Of a DNA stretch of 56,101 nt, positions 25,235 through 33,999 are shown piece after piece. The notes beneath the pieces were generated by a model. The model had not been told where the DNA came from. It ran no database searches and saw nothing but the letters and a program-made list of their open reading frames with translations. Position 1 is the stretch's first letter; each line of letters begins with the position of its first letter. Origin of the DNA: Gallionella sp. (GTDB lineage: Bacteria; Pseudomonadota; Gammaproteobacteria; Burkholderiales; Gallionellaceae). Location of the stretch: the NCBI GenBank assembly GCA_030681375.1, contig JAUXWM010000061.1, forward strand, positions 1-56,101, written 5' to 3'. The position numbers and the translations under genes were made by a program.

Positions 25235-26036
25235 AACCAGCGGTTCGGGCGCGCCTTTGTTGCTCATCCACGGCTGGGGTATGCACGGCGGAATGTGGGG
25301 CAGGGTGCCGGAACAATTGGCGCAGCATTTTCAGGTGCTGGCGGTGGATTTGCCGGGACATGGTTTAAGTCGTAGGGTGGGCACGCCGTTGTGCCCACGC
25401 GGATTGAGCAGCGGGAGGGCAGGTAAAAACCCTGCCCTCCCTACTTTGGATGCCATTGTTGATCAGTTATCAGCCCAATTCACCGGGCCGCTCACCGTCT
25501 GCGGCTGGTCGCTGGGCGGACAGGTCGCGTTGCGCTGGGCGTTGCGTTATCCGCAACAGGTGAGTCGTCTGGTGCTGGTGTCTTCGACCCCTTGTTTTGT
25601 GCAGCAAACCGACTGGCCCTGCGCGATGGCCGCAGATACGCTGGCGGATTTTTCCGCCTCATTGCAGCAGGACTACCTGCCGACCTTGCGCCGTTTCCTC
25701 GCGCTACAGGTGCGTGGCAGCGAACAGGAGCGAGAGCTGCTGGTGACCTTGCGCCACAGTCTGCTTAGTCGCGGCGAACCGGATCTGGCGGCGTTGCAAT
25801 CCGGCCTGGAGATTTTGCGCGATAGCGATTTACGCGCCGTCCTGCCGGAAGTTGCTCAGCCCGCGCTGGTGATAGCCGGAGAACGTGATACGCTCACGCC
25901 TTTGCCGGCCTCACACTATCTTGCGGCTCAGATGCCGAATGCGCGACTGGCAACGATCAGGGGCGCGGCACATGCTCCTTTTCTGTCGCATCCCGATATA
26001 TTTGTAAAACAGCTGGTGAGTTTTTTGCATGGATGA
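25218..26036 (+). CDS. bioH: Pimeloyl-ACP methyl ester esterase BioH, with repeat-encoded insertion
   Basis: This 272-aa alpha/beta hydrolase removes the methyl group from pimeloyl-ACP methyl ester so that BioF can use it. The catalytic triad is Ser98 (CGWSLGGQ), Asp in AGERDTLTPL, and His in GAAHAPFL. Compared with the family (about 250-256 aa) there are about 25 extra residues at 52-76, between DLPGHGLS and LDAIVDQL. They are encoded by a hairpin-rich repeat (25372-25444) read in frame. The insertion is in the loop after the strand carrying DLPGHG, before the nucleophile, so activity may be kept. The start is GTG inside the bioF end. Confidence 0.95.
   Translation: MNLHAETSGSGAPLLLIHGWGMHGGMWGRVPEQLAQHFQVLAVDLPGHGLSRRVGTPLCPRGLSSGRAGKNPALPTLDAIVDQLSAQFTGPLTVCGWSLGGQVALRWALRYPQQVSRLVLVSSTPCFVQQTDWPCAMAADTLADFSASLQQDYLPTLRRFLALQVRGSEQERELLVTLRHSLLSRGEPDLAALQSGLEILRDSDLRAVLPEVAQPALVIAGERDTLTPLPASHYLAAQMPNARLATIRGAAHAPFLSHPDIFVKQLVSFLHG
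25372..25444. repeat. Compound palindromic repeat inserted in frame within bioH
   Basis: The 73-bp element is bounded by GTAGGG (25372-25377) and CCCTAC (25439-25444). Inside are two hairpins: GTGGGCAC/GTGCCCAC (25377-25384 with 25391-25398, 6-nt loop) and GGGAGGGCAGG/CCTGCCCTCCC (25413-25423 with 25431-25441, 7-nt loop). The reading frame of bioH passes straight through it without a stop. Repeats beginning GTAGGGTGGGCAC occur, to my knowledge, in many proteobacterial genomes between genes; a copy inside a metabolic gene is unusual. Confidence 0.85.
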
Positions 26037-26895
26037 ATTTGTTATAGACAAGAAGATGATGCGGCGCTCCTTTAGCCGTGCAGCGGCCGCTTATGATGCA
26101 ACAGCGGTGTTGCAGCGCGAAGTGTGCACCCGCATGCTGGAGCGGCTGGATTACATCAAGCTGCAACCCGCGCAACTGCTGGATGCAGGCAGCGGAACGG
26201 GTTGGGGCGGGCGCAAGCTGGCGGAGAAATATCCGGCAGCAACGGTAATCTCGCTGGATATCGCCATCGGCATGTTGCAGAACGCGCAAAGCCATTCAAG
26301 CTGGTGGCAGAAGCTGTTCGGCGGCGTGAGGCAGTTGTGCGCGGATGTAGAAGCCTTGCCGCTGGCATCGGGCAGCGTTGACATGGTGTGGTCGAATCTG
26401 GCGGTGCAGTGGTGCAACGACTTGCCGGCGACTTTCGTGGAATTGCAGCGCGTGCTGAAAACAGAAGGTTTGTTGATGTTCAGCACCTTCGGGCCGGACA
26501 CCCTGAAGGAATTAAGGCAGGCCTTCAACGGCGTGGACGAACGCAGTCATCTGAACCGTTTTGCCGACATGCACGACATAGGTGACATGCTGATGCAGGC
26601 GGGCTTTGCCGAGCCGGTGATGGATATGGAATACATGACGCTGACTTACGACGATGTGCGCGGGGTGTTGCAGGACCTCAAGACCATAGGCGCGCACAAC
26701 GCGACGGCGGGGCGTGGGCAGGGCCTGATGGGGAAAAATGCCTGGGCGCGTCTGCTGGAAAATTATGAAAAGCTGCGTCGTGACGGAAAATTGCCTGCCA
26801 CCTATGAAGTCATCTATGGTCATGCCTGGAAGCCGCAAGCGCGCCTGAGCAGCGATGGCTCGGCCATTATCAAGACATCGTTCAAAATAAAATGA
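26029..26895 (+). CDS. bioC: Malonyl-ACP O-methyltransferase BioC
   Basis: This 288-aa SAM-dependent enzyme methylates malonyl-ACP to start disguised pimelate synthesis, which BioH later ends. The N-terminal FVIDKKMMRRSFSRAAAAYDATA and the SAM loop LLDAGSGTGWGGRKLA (about residues 48-63) are typical, as is MVWSNLAVQWCNDLPATFVELQRVLKTEGLLMFSTFGPDTLKEL in composition. It overlaps bioH by eight bp and bioD by four bp. Confidence 0.95.
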   Translation: MDEFVIDKKMMRRSFSRAAAAYDATAVLQREVCTRMLERLDYIKLQPAQLLDAGSGTGWGGRKLAEKYPAATVISLDIAIGMLQNAQSHSSWWQKLFGGVRQLCADVEALPLASGSVDMVWSNLAVQWCNDLPATFVELQRVLKTEGLLMFSTFGPDTLKELRQAFNGVDERSHLNRFADMHDIGDMLMQAGFAEPVMDMEYMTLTYDDVRGVLQDLKTIGAHNATAGRGQGLMGKNAWARLLENYEKLRRDGKLPATYEVIYGHAWKPQARLSSDGSAIIKTSFKIK

Positions 26896-27560
26896 GCTAC
26901 TTCATTACAGGTACGGATACCGATGTCGGCAAGACGCTGGTCAGTTGCGCCTTGCTGCACGGTTTTGCGGATCAGGGTCTGCGCGCGGTCGGCTTTAAAC
27001 CCGTCGCGGCAGGCTGTGATGAACATGATCACAACGATGATGCTCAGCATTTGCGTGCCGCTGGCAATGTGCTCGCAACTTACGGGCAGGTCAATCCCTA
27101 TTGTTTCACTCAGGCGGTTGCGCCACACCTGGCCGCGCAATTTGCGGGCATACGCATCAATTTGGATCGTATCGTGACCTCCTATCTGGAGTTGGCGGCA
27201 CAGGCCGATGTGGTCATAGTCGAAGGCGCGGGCGGGTTTTTTGTGCCGCTGAATGCTGAACAGGACGGCGCAGATCTGGCGAGGCAGTTGAAATTGCCGG
27301 TCATTCTGGTGGTGGGCATGCGGCTGGGTTGTCTGAATCACGCGCTGCTCACGACGCAGGTCATTGCCGCCAGAGGGCTGAAACTGGCGGGCTGGGTGGC
27401 GAACTGTGTGGATGGACAAATGGCTATGCTGAACGAGAATATTGCCGCTTTGCAGCAACGCATCGCCGCGCCCTTGCTGGGCATTGTGCCGCATTTTGAC
27501 GGATCGCCGGATGCGACGGAGGCAGCCAGGTGTTTGGATTTCGCCCTGTTAAGCCGCTAA
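26892..27560 (+). CDS. bioD: Dethiobiotin synthetase
   Basis: This 222-aa ATP-dependent carboxylase closes the ureido ring of dethiobiotin. The P-loop reads GTDTDVGKTLVSCALL (residues 7-22). GFKPVAAG and VEGAGGFFVPLN follow, as in the family. Last gene of the bio cluster. Its stop is followed after six bases by a heptamer tandem array that runs up to the next gene. Confidence 0.96.
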   Translation: MSYFITGTDTDVGKTLVSCALLHGFADQGLRAVGFKPVAAGCDEHDHNDDAQHLRAAGNVLATYGQVNPYCFTQAVAPHLAAQFAGIRINLDRIVTSYLELAAQADVVIVEGAGGFFVPLNAEQDGADLARQLKLPVILVVGMRLGCLNHALLTTQVIAARGLKLAGWVANCVDGQMAMLNENIAALQQRIAAPLLGIVPHFDGSPDATEAARCLDFALLSR

Positions 27561-27566
27561 AATCCC

Positions 27567-27608
27567 ACTAACGACTAACGACTAACGACTAACGACTAAC
27601 GACTAACC
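27567..27608. repeat. Tandem heptamer array, unit ACTAACG (six copies, last imperfect)
   Basis: Five perfect ACTAACG units and one ACTAACC lie between the bioD stop (27558-27560) and the next ATG (27611). Each unit contains TAA, and because 7 is not a multiple of 3 the array places stops in every plus-strand frame. The other strand reads TAG in each unit as well. It occupies the place where the ribosome site of the next gene would be, and no clear Shine-Dalgarno is visible there. The unit is the reverse complement (rotated) of the AGTCGTT unit at 50003. Confidence 0.9.
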
Positions 27609-27610
27609 TT

Positions 27611-28321
27611 ATGACTGAATTCAGCATTATCGCGGTGTTTTTTGTTGGCCTGTTGGGCGGCGTGCATTGTCTGGGTATGTGCGGCAGCCTGGTGGGCATT
27701 CTCACTGCTCAATTGCCCGGGGAGGGTGCGCGCTGGCCGTATCATCTGGCTTACAACAGCGGGCGTGTGGCGAGTTATACGCTGGCTGGCGCGCTGGCCG
27801 GCGCGGTGGGGCAAGCCGGACTGCTGTTGCGAGATGTGGTGCCGATGCAGCATCTGTTGTTTGCCTTGTCCAGCCTGATGCTGATTGCACTGGGTCTGTA
27901 TCTGGCCGGAATATGGGGGGCGGTGCGGCGCATCGAAGGTCTGGGACGCGTGTTGTGGAAGCGCATCCAACCGCTGACGCGCGGCCTGTTTCCCGTTACG
28001 ACGCCGTTGCGCGCATTCTTTCTGGGTACGCTGTGGGGTTGGTTGCCTTGTGGCCTGGTCTATAGCGTGCTGGTTACAGCGCTGGCCAGTGGTCAGGCTG
28101 AAAGCGGGGCGCTGGTGATGCTGGCGTTCGGTCTGGGAACATTGCCGAATTTGCTGGCTATCGGCCTGTTCTGGGAAAGTATCAAGCGTTGGGTGCAATC
28201 ACCACAGGTGCGCATGGGTGCGGGATTGCTGGTGGCAAGCTTCGGTGTGTATGGCCTGGCTAAAGTGGGCTATACCTTTTATGTAAACGGTTGGGCGGGG
28301 AGTTGTCATGTTGCTGCGTAA
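27611..28321 (+). CDS. TauE/SafE (UreH-like) family inner-membrane transporter
   Basis: This 236-aa protein has six or seven transmembrane helices. The first helix carries HCLGMCG (His19, Cys20, Met23, Cys24), and WLPCGLVYS lies in the middle; these Cys/Met/His residues suggest metal or thiol chemistry. Members with this motif often sit beside cbb3 oxidase or copper genes, which fits the SCO chaperone gene that overlaps its end. Copper or sulfur-compound transport is inferred. The start codon follows the heptamer array directly with no good ribosome site. Confidence 0.85.
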   Translation: MTEFSIIAVFFVGLLGGVHCLGMCGSLVGILTAQLPGEGARWPYHLAYNSGRVASYTLAGALAGAVGQAGLLLRDVVPMQHLLFALSSLMLIALGLYLAGIWGAVRRIEGLGRVLWKRIQPLTRGLFPVTTPLRAFFLGTLWGWLPCGLVYSVLVTALASGQAESGALVMLAFGLGTLPNLLAIGLFWESIKRWVQSPQVRMGAGLLVASFGVYGLAKVGYTFYVNGWAGSCHVAA

Positions 28322-28898
28322 CACCTTGATTCTTATTGTGACATTATTGCTCGCTGGATGCGGAGAGCCCAAGCTGCCTTCGCCGTTTCATGCCAGCGAG
28401 GTGGGGGCAAAGTATGCCGGGGCAGATTTCAAATTAACGGATCACCACGGCACGCCGCGCACGCTGGCTGATTTTCGCGGCAAAGTGGTGGTGTTATTCT
28501 TTGGTTATGTGCATTGCCCGGATGTCTGCCCGACCACGATGGCCGATTTGCGCCAGACAATGGAAACGCTGGGCGCGGATGCTGACAGGGTGCAAGTGCT
28601 GTTCGTTACCGTTGATCCGGAGCGCGATGACCGCGAATTGCTGGCACAGTACGTGCCAGCATTCCATTCTTCCTTTCTGGGGCTGTATGGTGATGCACCC
28701 GCCACCGCTCAGACTGCCAGGGCCTTTGACGTGATGTACCAGAAACAACCGTCCAAGTCAGGCTATAACATGGATCATAGCGCCGGTACATTTCTGATAG
28801 ACGGCAAGGGCCGGGTGCGCCTGCTCGCACCCTATGGGCAGAGCGCCGAGTGGCTGACACAGGACATACGCTTGCTGCTGGCGCTGGGAAAATCGTAG
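28308..28898 (+). CDS. SCO1/SenC family copper chaperone lipoprotein
   Basis: This 196-aa thioredoxin-fold protein helps assemble the CuA centre of cytochrome oxidase or controls its redox state. A lipoprotein signal ends at LLAGC (Cys18). The copper ligands are present: Cys70 and Cys74 in CPDVC, and His157 in NMDHSAG. The ATG lies inside the end of the upstream membrane-protein gene (14-bp overlap). No oxidase subunit is encoded in the window. Confidence 0.93.
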   Translation: MLLRNTLILIVTLLLAGCGEPKLPSPFHASEVGAKYAGADFKLTDHHGTPRTLADFRGKVVVLFFGYVHCPDVCPTTMADLRQTMETLGADADRVQVLFVTVDPERDDRELLAQYVPAFHSSFLGLYGDAPATAQTARAFDVMYQKQPSKSGYNMDHSAGTFLIDGKGRVRLLAPYGQSAEWLTQDIRLLLALGKS

Positions 28899-28901
28899 CT
28901 C

Positions 28902-30278
28902 ATGTCCACACGGCTTGCGAAAATATTATCGTGTGACATTGACGCAGATAATTTGCCGCTGCGTGCCGAGCAGATCCGCGCGCGTTTGCATTCCTACCCG
29001 CTGCTGATCGCCGGACAGGTGTCGATCGTGTTGCTGCTGGTGGTGATGATGTTGGACAAGGTGGCGCATAACGTATTGTTGGTCTGGGCGGGTGTGCTGC
29101 TCGCCGCGCTGAGCGTGGAAATTTATTATGTACGGCGCTACGCCGCCGCGACGCGCAATCTCGCCGAGTGCAGGCTGTGGCGCACGCGTATGATCGTCTT
29201 CGTTATTATCGTAGGAATGATTTGGGGCGCAGGCGGTATCGTGTTATTCGTCACGGATGATCTGGCCTATCAGGCGCTGCTGATCTGTGTATTCCTGGGG
29301 GTGGCGGCAGGCGCTGCGACGACTAATCCTGTTTTTCCACCTGCGCTGTATCTGTTTATTTCCCTGCTGATTTTGCCGCTGTTGTTGATTAATTTCGCTG
29401 TCGGCGACCGCACCCATGTCATTCTGTCCGTGATGCTGGGCGTGTATCTGGCTTATGTGCTCAATACGGGCAGGAACCTGGGCCAAATTTTCGAGTTGGC
29501 ATTGCTCCGTACTTTTGAGAATGAGCGCTTAGTCAAACAGTTGACGGAAGAAAAGCAGCGCGCCGAGCAGGCGAATCAGATGAAATCCCGTTTTCTGGCC
29601 GCCACGAGCCATGATTTGCGTCAACCTATTTACGCACTGACTTTATACATAGAGTCGCTCAAAAAACATGTACATGGCATACAGGGCGAGGTGTTGCACG
29701 GCAAAGTGGAGCATTCGGTCGAAGTGCTGGGCAGTATGCTTGATGTGCTGCTGGATGTTTCCAGGCTGGAGGTAGGCGTCATACAACCTAACTACGAGCG
29801 TTTCCTCTTGCAGACGCTGCTAAACAGGCTGTATCAGGATTTTTTCGAACTGGCTCAGGGAAAGGGTTTGCATCTGGAGGTGACGGCCCGTGACGATCAC
29901 GTTTTTAGCGATCATCAGTTGCTGGAACGCGTGTTGCGCAATTTGCTCAGCAATGCACTTCGTCACACGGAGCGGGGCTCGATATCGTTGACCAGCAGGC
30001 TGGTTGCAGGCGGTGTGGAATTGACTGTGCGCGATACCGGCAGCGGTATCGCGGCGGAGCATTTGCCGCATATCTTCGAGGAGTACTACCAGGTAGGCAA
30101 TCAACATCGTGATCGCCGCAAAGGGATGGGGATGGGGCTGGCCATTGTGAAACATCTGGATCAATTGCTCGGCTACCAGTTGCAAGTGAGTTCAGAGCTG
30201 GGCGTAGGGAGCTGTTTTTCCATCGTGGTTCCGCAGCGCGTGCAGGAACCAAGTACGGTGACGCTGTTGCCCGCATAA
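28902..30278 (+). CDS. Membrane sensor histidine kinase
   Basis: This 458-aa kinase has about six transmembrane helices between residues 30 and 190 that form the likely sensor, a short coiled coil, a HisKA domain with the phosphorylated His in FLAATSHDLRQPIYAL (about residue 236) and an HATPase domain (LLSNALRHTERGSI, DTGSGIAAEHLPHIFEEYY, GMGLAIVKHL). No extracytoplasmic sensor domain and no receiver domain are seen. It follows the SCO gene by three bp and is paired with the NarL-type regulator 101 bp downstream. The signal is unknown, possibly a redox or membrane state given the copper neighbours. Confidence 0.93.
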   Translation: MSTRLAKILSCDIDADNLPLRAEQIRARLHSYPLLIAGQVSIVLLLVVMMLDKVAHNVLLVWAGVLLAALSVEIYYVRRYAAATRNLAECRLWRTRMIVFVIIVGMIWGAGGIVLFVTDDLAYQALLICVFLGVAAGAATTNPVFPPALYLFISLLILPLLLINFAVGDRTHVILSVMLGVYLAYVLNTGRNLGQIFELALLRTFENERLVKQLTEEKQRAEQANQMKSRFLAATSHDLRQPIYALTLYIESLKKHVHGIQGEVLHGKVEHSVEVLGSMLDVLLDVSRLEVGVIQPNYERFLLQTLLNRLYQDFFELAQGKGLHLEVTARDDHVFSDHQLLERVLRNLLSNALRHTERGSISLTSRLVAGGVELTVRDTGSGIAAEHLPHIFEEYYQVGNQHRDRRKGMGMGLAIVKHLDQLLGYQLQVSSELGVGSCFSIVVPQRVQEPSTVTLLPA

Positions 30279-30379
30279 AGCAGGCTGCACGCATTCGTTA
30301 CAGACTACGATTTTTTGAGGTGGGCGGGTGTTATGATTGGCAACCATTTGAGCAAGACTAACTTATCCGGGGGGAAAGT

Positions 30380-31033
30380 ATGAAAATTTTGCTGGCAGAT
30401 GACCATTCTTTGTTCAGGGGAGGGATGTGCTATTTATTGCAGCAGCTGTCCGGGGTGGTGGAAATATTGGAGGCGGGTAATTTTCTGGATTGTTTAAAGC
30501 TTGCGGCGCTGCATCCGGATATGGATCTGGCACTGCTGGATTTGCATATGCCCGGTAGTGACGGGCCGAGATCCGTCAGTTACTTTCATCAGCGTTTTCC
30601 GCATATCCCGGTGGTGGTGATCTCCGCAGAGGAAGGATGTGCGAACATGGAAAAAGTGATGAATTATGGAGCGGCAGGTTTTGTCAGCAAGAGTTCGAAT
30701 GAGCAGACCATGCTGGATGCGTTGAAGTTGGTGTTATCCGGTGGCGTGTATGTGCCGCCGGAAATATTGCGTAATCAAATGGCGGCAGCGGGTCCGGTGG
30801 ATAAGCGCAGTTCACCGGCCAGCGGGTTCGGCCTGACGCCGCGACAGCTGGAAGTCTTGCAGCTGCTTTGCGCCGGGAGAAGCAACAAGGAGATCGCATC
30901 CGCCTTTCATCTGGCCGAAGGCACCGTCAAAATCCATGTGGCAGCGGTGTATCTGGCACTCAATGTCAAGAGTCGTCTGGAAGCGGTACGTGTGGCCGAG
31001 CAGTTGGGATTGGTCGGGGTAGAGCATGGCTGA
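30380..31033 (+). CDS. NarL/FixJ-type response regulator
   Basis: This 217-aa protein has a receiver domain (residues 1-120) with the acidic pair at Asp7-Asp8, the phosphorylated Asp54 in LLDLHMPG and Lys in FVSKSS, then a LuxR-type helix-turn-helix at about 150-210 ([22 protein letters not shown]). It is the likely partner of the kinase at 28902. The end overlaps ftsK by eight bp, which may couple ftsK expression to it. Confidence 0.94.
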   Translation: MKILLADDHSLFRGGMCYLLQQLSGVVEILEAGNFLDCLKLAALHPDMDLALLDLHMPGSDGPRSVSYFHQRFPHIPVVVISAEEGCANMEKVMNYGAAGFVSKSSNEQTMLDALKLVLSGGVYVPPEILRNQMAAAGPVDKRSSPASGFGLTPRQLEVLQLLCAGRSNKEIASAFHLAEGTVKIHVAAVYLALNVKSRLEAVRVAEQLGLVGVEHG

Positions 31034-33293
31034 ATCGGTTGATGACTTGCCGGGCAACAAGCTGTTCAGCCTGTTGCGGGAATCACGCTGGCTGTTGCTG
31101 GTTGCGGGTGCGCTGTATTTCGCCGTGGCCATGTATGGCTACAACCCGGCTGATTCGGCCTGGTCGCATAGTGTAGCCAGCACGCAGATCGATAATCCTG
31201 CGGGGGTGCTGGGCGCTTATTTATCTGATCTGCTGTTTTATCTGTTTGGTTTTTCGGCATGGTGGCTGGTGCTGTTCATGCTGCAGCAGCTGTGGGCAGG
31301 TTATCGCAATTTGCGGGCGGACAGCATCTTCAGTAAACGCGCGCTGTGGGTTTCGATAGCCGGCTTTGTTGTATTGTTGCTCGCCAGCAGCGCGCTTGAA
31401 GCCACCCGTTTATATACCCTGAAAGCATCTCTGCCGTTGGTGCCGGGCGGCATGTTCGGTCTGCTGATCGGTGATGCGCTGACGCGCTTGCTAGGCTTCA
31501 CCGGTGCTACCTTGCTGCTGCTGGCGTTGATGGCGAGTAGTTTTAGCGTGTTTAGCGGCCTGTCGTGGTTGCGTTTCATGGACTGGCTGGGTACGCAGAT
31601 GGAAGCCGCTTATTGCGGAGTGCGACAGTACTGGCAGACGCGTCAGGACCGACGCATCGGTGTACAGGCCACCAGTCAGCGCAGCGCAGTCGTTGAAGTA
31701 GAGAAGAAGCGCGTCGAGGTGCATCAGCCGATACGCATCGAAATGCCGCAGGTGGAAGTGGCCCAGTCGGCGCGGGCAAGTGAAGAAAAACAAATCACGC
31801 TGTTTGCTGATATGCCGGATTCGCCGCTGCCGCCCCTGCATTTACTCGACCCGGCGACTCAACAGCTTGATGTGGTGTCTGCCGATACGCTGGAATTCAC
31901 CTCACGACTGATCGAACACAAGCTGAAAGACTTCGGCGTGGAAGTCAAAGTGGTCGCCGCTTATCCCGGCCCTGTTATCACGCGCTACGAGATTGAGCCT
32001 GCGGTTGGCGTGAAGGGCAGTCAGATCACCAATCTGGTGCGCGACCTGGCGCGCGCGCTGTCGGTGGTCAGCATCCGTCTGGTCGAGACCATACCCGGCA
32101 AGAGCTATATGGCGCTGGAGTTGCCTAATCCCAAACGGCAGATGGTGCATCTGTCGGAGATTCTCAGCTCTCAGGTATACGCGCAAATGGGCTCCATGCT
32201 GACCATCGCGATGGGCAAGGATATTTCCGGCAAGCCGGTCGTGGCGGACTTGGCAAAGATGCCGCATGTGCTGGTGGCGGGAACGACCGGTTCGGGCAAG
32301 TCGGTGGGGATCAATGCCATGATACTCAGCATTCTCTACAAAGCCACGCCGCAGCAGGTGCGCATGTTGCTGATCGATCCGAAGATGCTGGAGTTGTCCG
32401 TCTATGAGGGCGTTCCGCATTTGCTCTGTCCTGTGGTGACGGATATGCGGCAGGCCGCGTCCGGGCTCAACTGGTGCGTGCAGGAGATGGATAAGCGTTA
32501 CCGGCTGATGTCGCACTTTGGCGTGCGCAACATCGCAGGCTTCAACCAGAAACACCGCGAAGCCATCAAGGCAGGCCAGCCGCTCACCAATCCGTTTTCG
32601 CTCACGCCGGACGATCCGGAAGCGCTGGAGGAATTGCCGCTTATCGTGGTGTTTATCGATGAGCTGGCCGATCTGATGATGGTGGTCGGCAAGAAGATAG
32701 AAGAGCTGATCGCGCGTCTGGCGCAGAAGGCGCGTGCCTCCGGCATCCATCTGGTCTTGGCGACTCAGCGTCCGTCGGTCGATGTGATTACCGGCTTGAT
32801 CAAGGCTAACGTGCCGACGCGCGTGGCGTTCCAGGTGTCGAGCAAGATAGACTCGCGCACTATCCTCGACCAGATGGGCGCCGAAGCCCTGCTGGGGCAG
32901 GGCGACATGCTGTATTTGCCACCCGGAACAGGCTATCCGCAGCGCGTGCATGGCGCGTTCGTATCCGATCAGGAAGTGCATCGCATTACCGAATATCTGA
33001 AGTCGCAGGGTGAACCGCAGTATATCGACGGGGTACTCAATTCCCTGGAAGAGTCCGCTGATGACGGCGGTATGTCACCAACGCTGGATGCCGAATCCGA
33101 CCCGCTGTACGATCAGGCGGTAGAAATCGTGGTCAAATCCCGTCGCGCTTCGATCTCGCTGGTGCAACGCAATCTGCGCATAGGCTACAACCGCGCCGCG
33201 CGTCTGGTCGAACAAATGGAAGCTGCCGGCATCGTCACACCGATGCAGAGCAACGGCAATCGCGAAGTGATCGCGCCTGCAAGGCAGGAATAA
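31026..33293 (+). CDS. ftsK: DNA translocase FtsK
   Basis: This 755-aa septal DNA pump clears chromosome dimers and activates XerCD at dif. It has four N-terminal transmembrane helices (about residues 20-180), a short linker (about 200-290), then the alpha-beta motor with Walker [14 protein letters not shown] (about 418-430) and Walker [17 protein letters not shown] (about 538-553), and a C-terminal gamma winged helix ([27 protein letters not shown]) that reads KOPS. The short linker is normal for Betaproteobacteria. The order ftsK-lolA-rarA-serS matches E. coli. A seven-copy heptamer array begins four bases after its stop. Confidence 0.97.
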   Translation: MAESVDDLPGNKLFSLLRESRWLLLVAGALYFAVAMYGYNPADSAWSHSVASTQIDNPAGVLGAYLSDLLFYLFGFSAWWLVLFMLQQLWAGYRNLRADSIFSKRALWVSIAGFVVLLLASSALEATRLYTLKASLPLVPGGMFGLLIGDALTRLLGFTGATLLLLALMASSFSVFSGLSWLRFMDWLGTQMEAAYCGVRQYWQTRQDRRIGVQATSQRSAVVEVEKKRVEVHQPIRIEMPQVEVAQSARASEEKQITLFADMPDSPLPPLHLLDPATQQLDVVSADTLEFTSRLIEHKLKDFGVEVKVVAAYPGPVITRYEIEPAVGVKGSQITNLVRDLARALSVVSIRLVETIPGKSYMALELPNPKRQMVHLSEILSSQVYAQMGSMLTIAMGKDISGKPVVADLAKMPHVLVAGTTGSGKSVGINAMILSILYKATPQQVRMLLIDPKMLELSVYEGVPHLLCPVVTDMRQAASGLNWCVQEMDKRYRLMSHFGVRNIAGFNQKHREAIKAGQPLTNPFSLTPDDPEALEELPLIVVFIDELADLMMVVGKKIEELIARLAQKARASGIHLVLATQRPSVDVITGLIKANVPTRVAFQVSSKIDSRTILDQMGAEALLGQGDMLYLPPGTGYPQRVHGAFVSDQEVHRITEYLKSQGEPQYIDGVLNSLEESADDGGMSPTLDAESDPLYDQAVEIVVKSRRASISLVQRNLRIGYNRAARLVEQMEAAGIVTPMQSNGNREVIAPARQE

Positions 33294-33297
33294 GGGT

Positions 33298-33346
33298 GGT
33301 AAGTGGTAAGTGGTAAGTGGTAAGTGGTAAGTGGTAAGTGGTAAGT
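33298..33346. repeat. Tandem heptamer array, unit GGTAAGT (seven perfect copies)
   Basis: Seven exact GGTAAGT units start four bases after the ftsK stop and end 32 bp before lolA. Each unit contains TAA, so stops occur in all three plus-strand frames. On the minus strand the unit (ACTTACC) has none. The unit resembles those at 27567 and 49996 (an AGT...-type heptamer) but differs in sequence. Confidence 0.95.
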
Positions 33347-33378
33347 GGGGAAGCCCGTAATTCCTAAGTCATGAAAAA

Positions 33379-33993
33379 ATGAAATATATATTTGCAATAT
33401 TGATGCTGTCTGTTTTACCACTCACGGCACAGGCTAGTGCGATAGAGAAGCTTAAAACCTTTATCTCGGCTACCCATTCCGCGCAGGCGAATTTCACTCA
33501 AGTGGTGCTGGAACAGAATGGCAAGCGTATGCAGAGCGCCTCCGGCATCATGCAGTTTCAGCGCCCCGGTCGTTTTCGCTGGACTTATCAGCAGCCTTAC
33601 GAGCAGATTATCGTCGGCGATGGCGCGAAATTTTGGCTGTATGACAAGGACCTCAATCAAGTGACGGTCAAAAAGCTGGACGCGGCGCTGGGCAGTAGTC
33701 CGGCCGCACTGCTGGCAGGCAGCAATGAAATCGAACGCGGTTTTGTACTCAAGGAAGCCGGGCAGCGCGACGGGCTGGACTGGCTGCAAGCCACACCCAA
33801 AGCGCAGGAAAGCAGCTTCTCAGCTGTGTTCATGGGGTTCGACGCGCAAGCCGGACTGGTTGTCATGGAGCTGAACGATGCGTTCGGTCATAAAACCGTG
33901 CTGCGTTTCTCCGCGATGCAACGCAATCCCAAACTGTCCGCACAGCAGTTCCAGTTCACGCCGCCGGCGGGCGCAGATGTGATAAGTGATTGA
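33379..33993 (+). CDS. lolA: Outer-membrane lipoprotein carrier protein LolA
   Basis: This 204-aa periplasmic chaperone carries lipoproteins from LolCDE to LolB. It has a signal peptide (residues 1-19, ending AQASA). The mature part shows ANFTQVVLEQNGKRMQSASGIMQFQRPGRFRWTY and EQIIVGDGAKFWLYDKDLNQV, standard for the family. It is located between ftsK and rarA as in many Proteobacteria. An earlier ATG at 33371 stops after three codons and is not the start. Confidence 0.96.
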   Translation: MKYIFAILMLSVLPLTAQASAIEKLKTFISATHSAQANFTQVVLEQNGKRMQSASGIMQFQRPGRFRWTYQQPYEQIIVGDGAKFWLYDKDLNQVTVKKLDAALGSSPAALLAGSNEIERGFVLKEAGQRDGLDWLQATPKAQESSFSAVFMGFDAQAGLVVMELNDAFGHKTVLRFSAMQRNPKLSAQQFQFTPPAGADVISD

Positions 33994-33999
33994 TTAAGC

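Noticed and set aside
27567..27608. Heptamer array considered as a CRISPR or other direct-repeat system
   Set aside because: Units are 7 bp, contiguous and without spacers; no cas genes are present. The same applies to the arrays at 33298 and 49996.
31026..33293. FtsK short linker as a deletion
   Set aside because: A linker of about 100 residues is normal outside enteric bacteria; the motor and gamma domains are complete.
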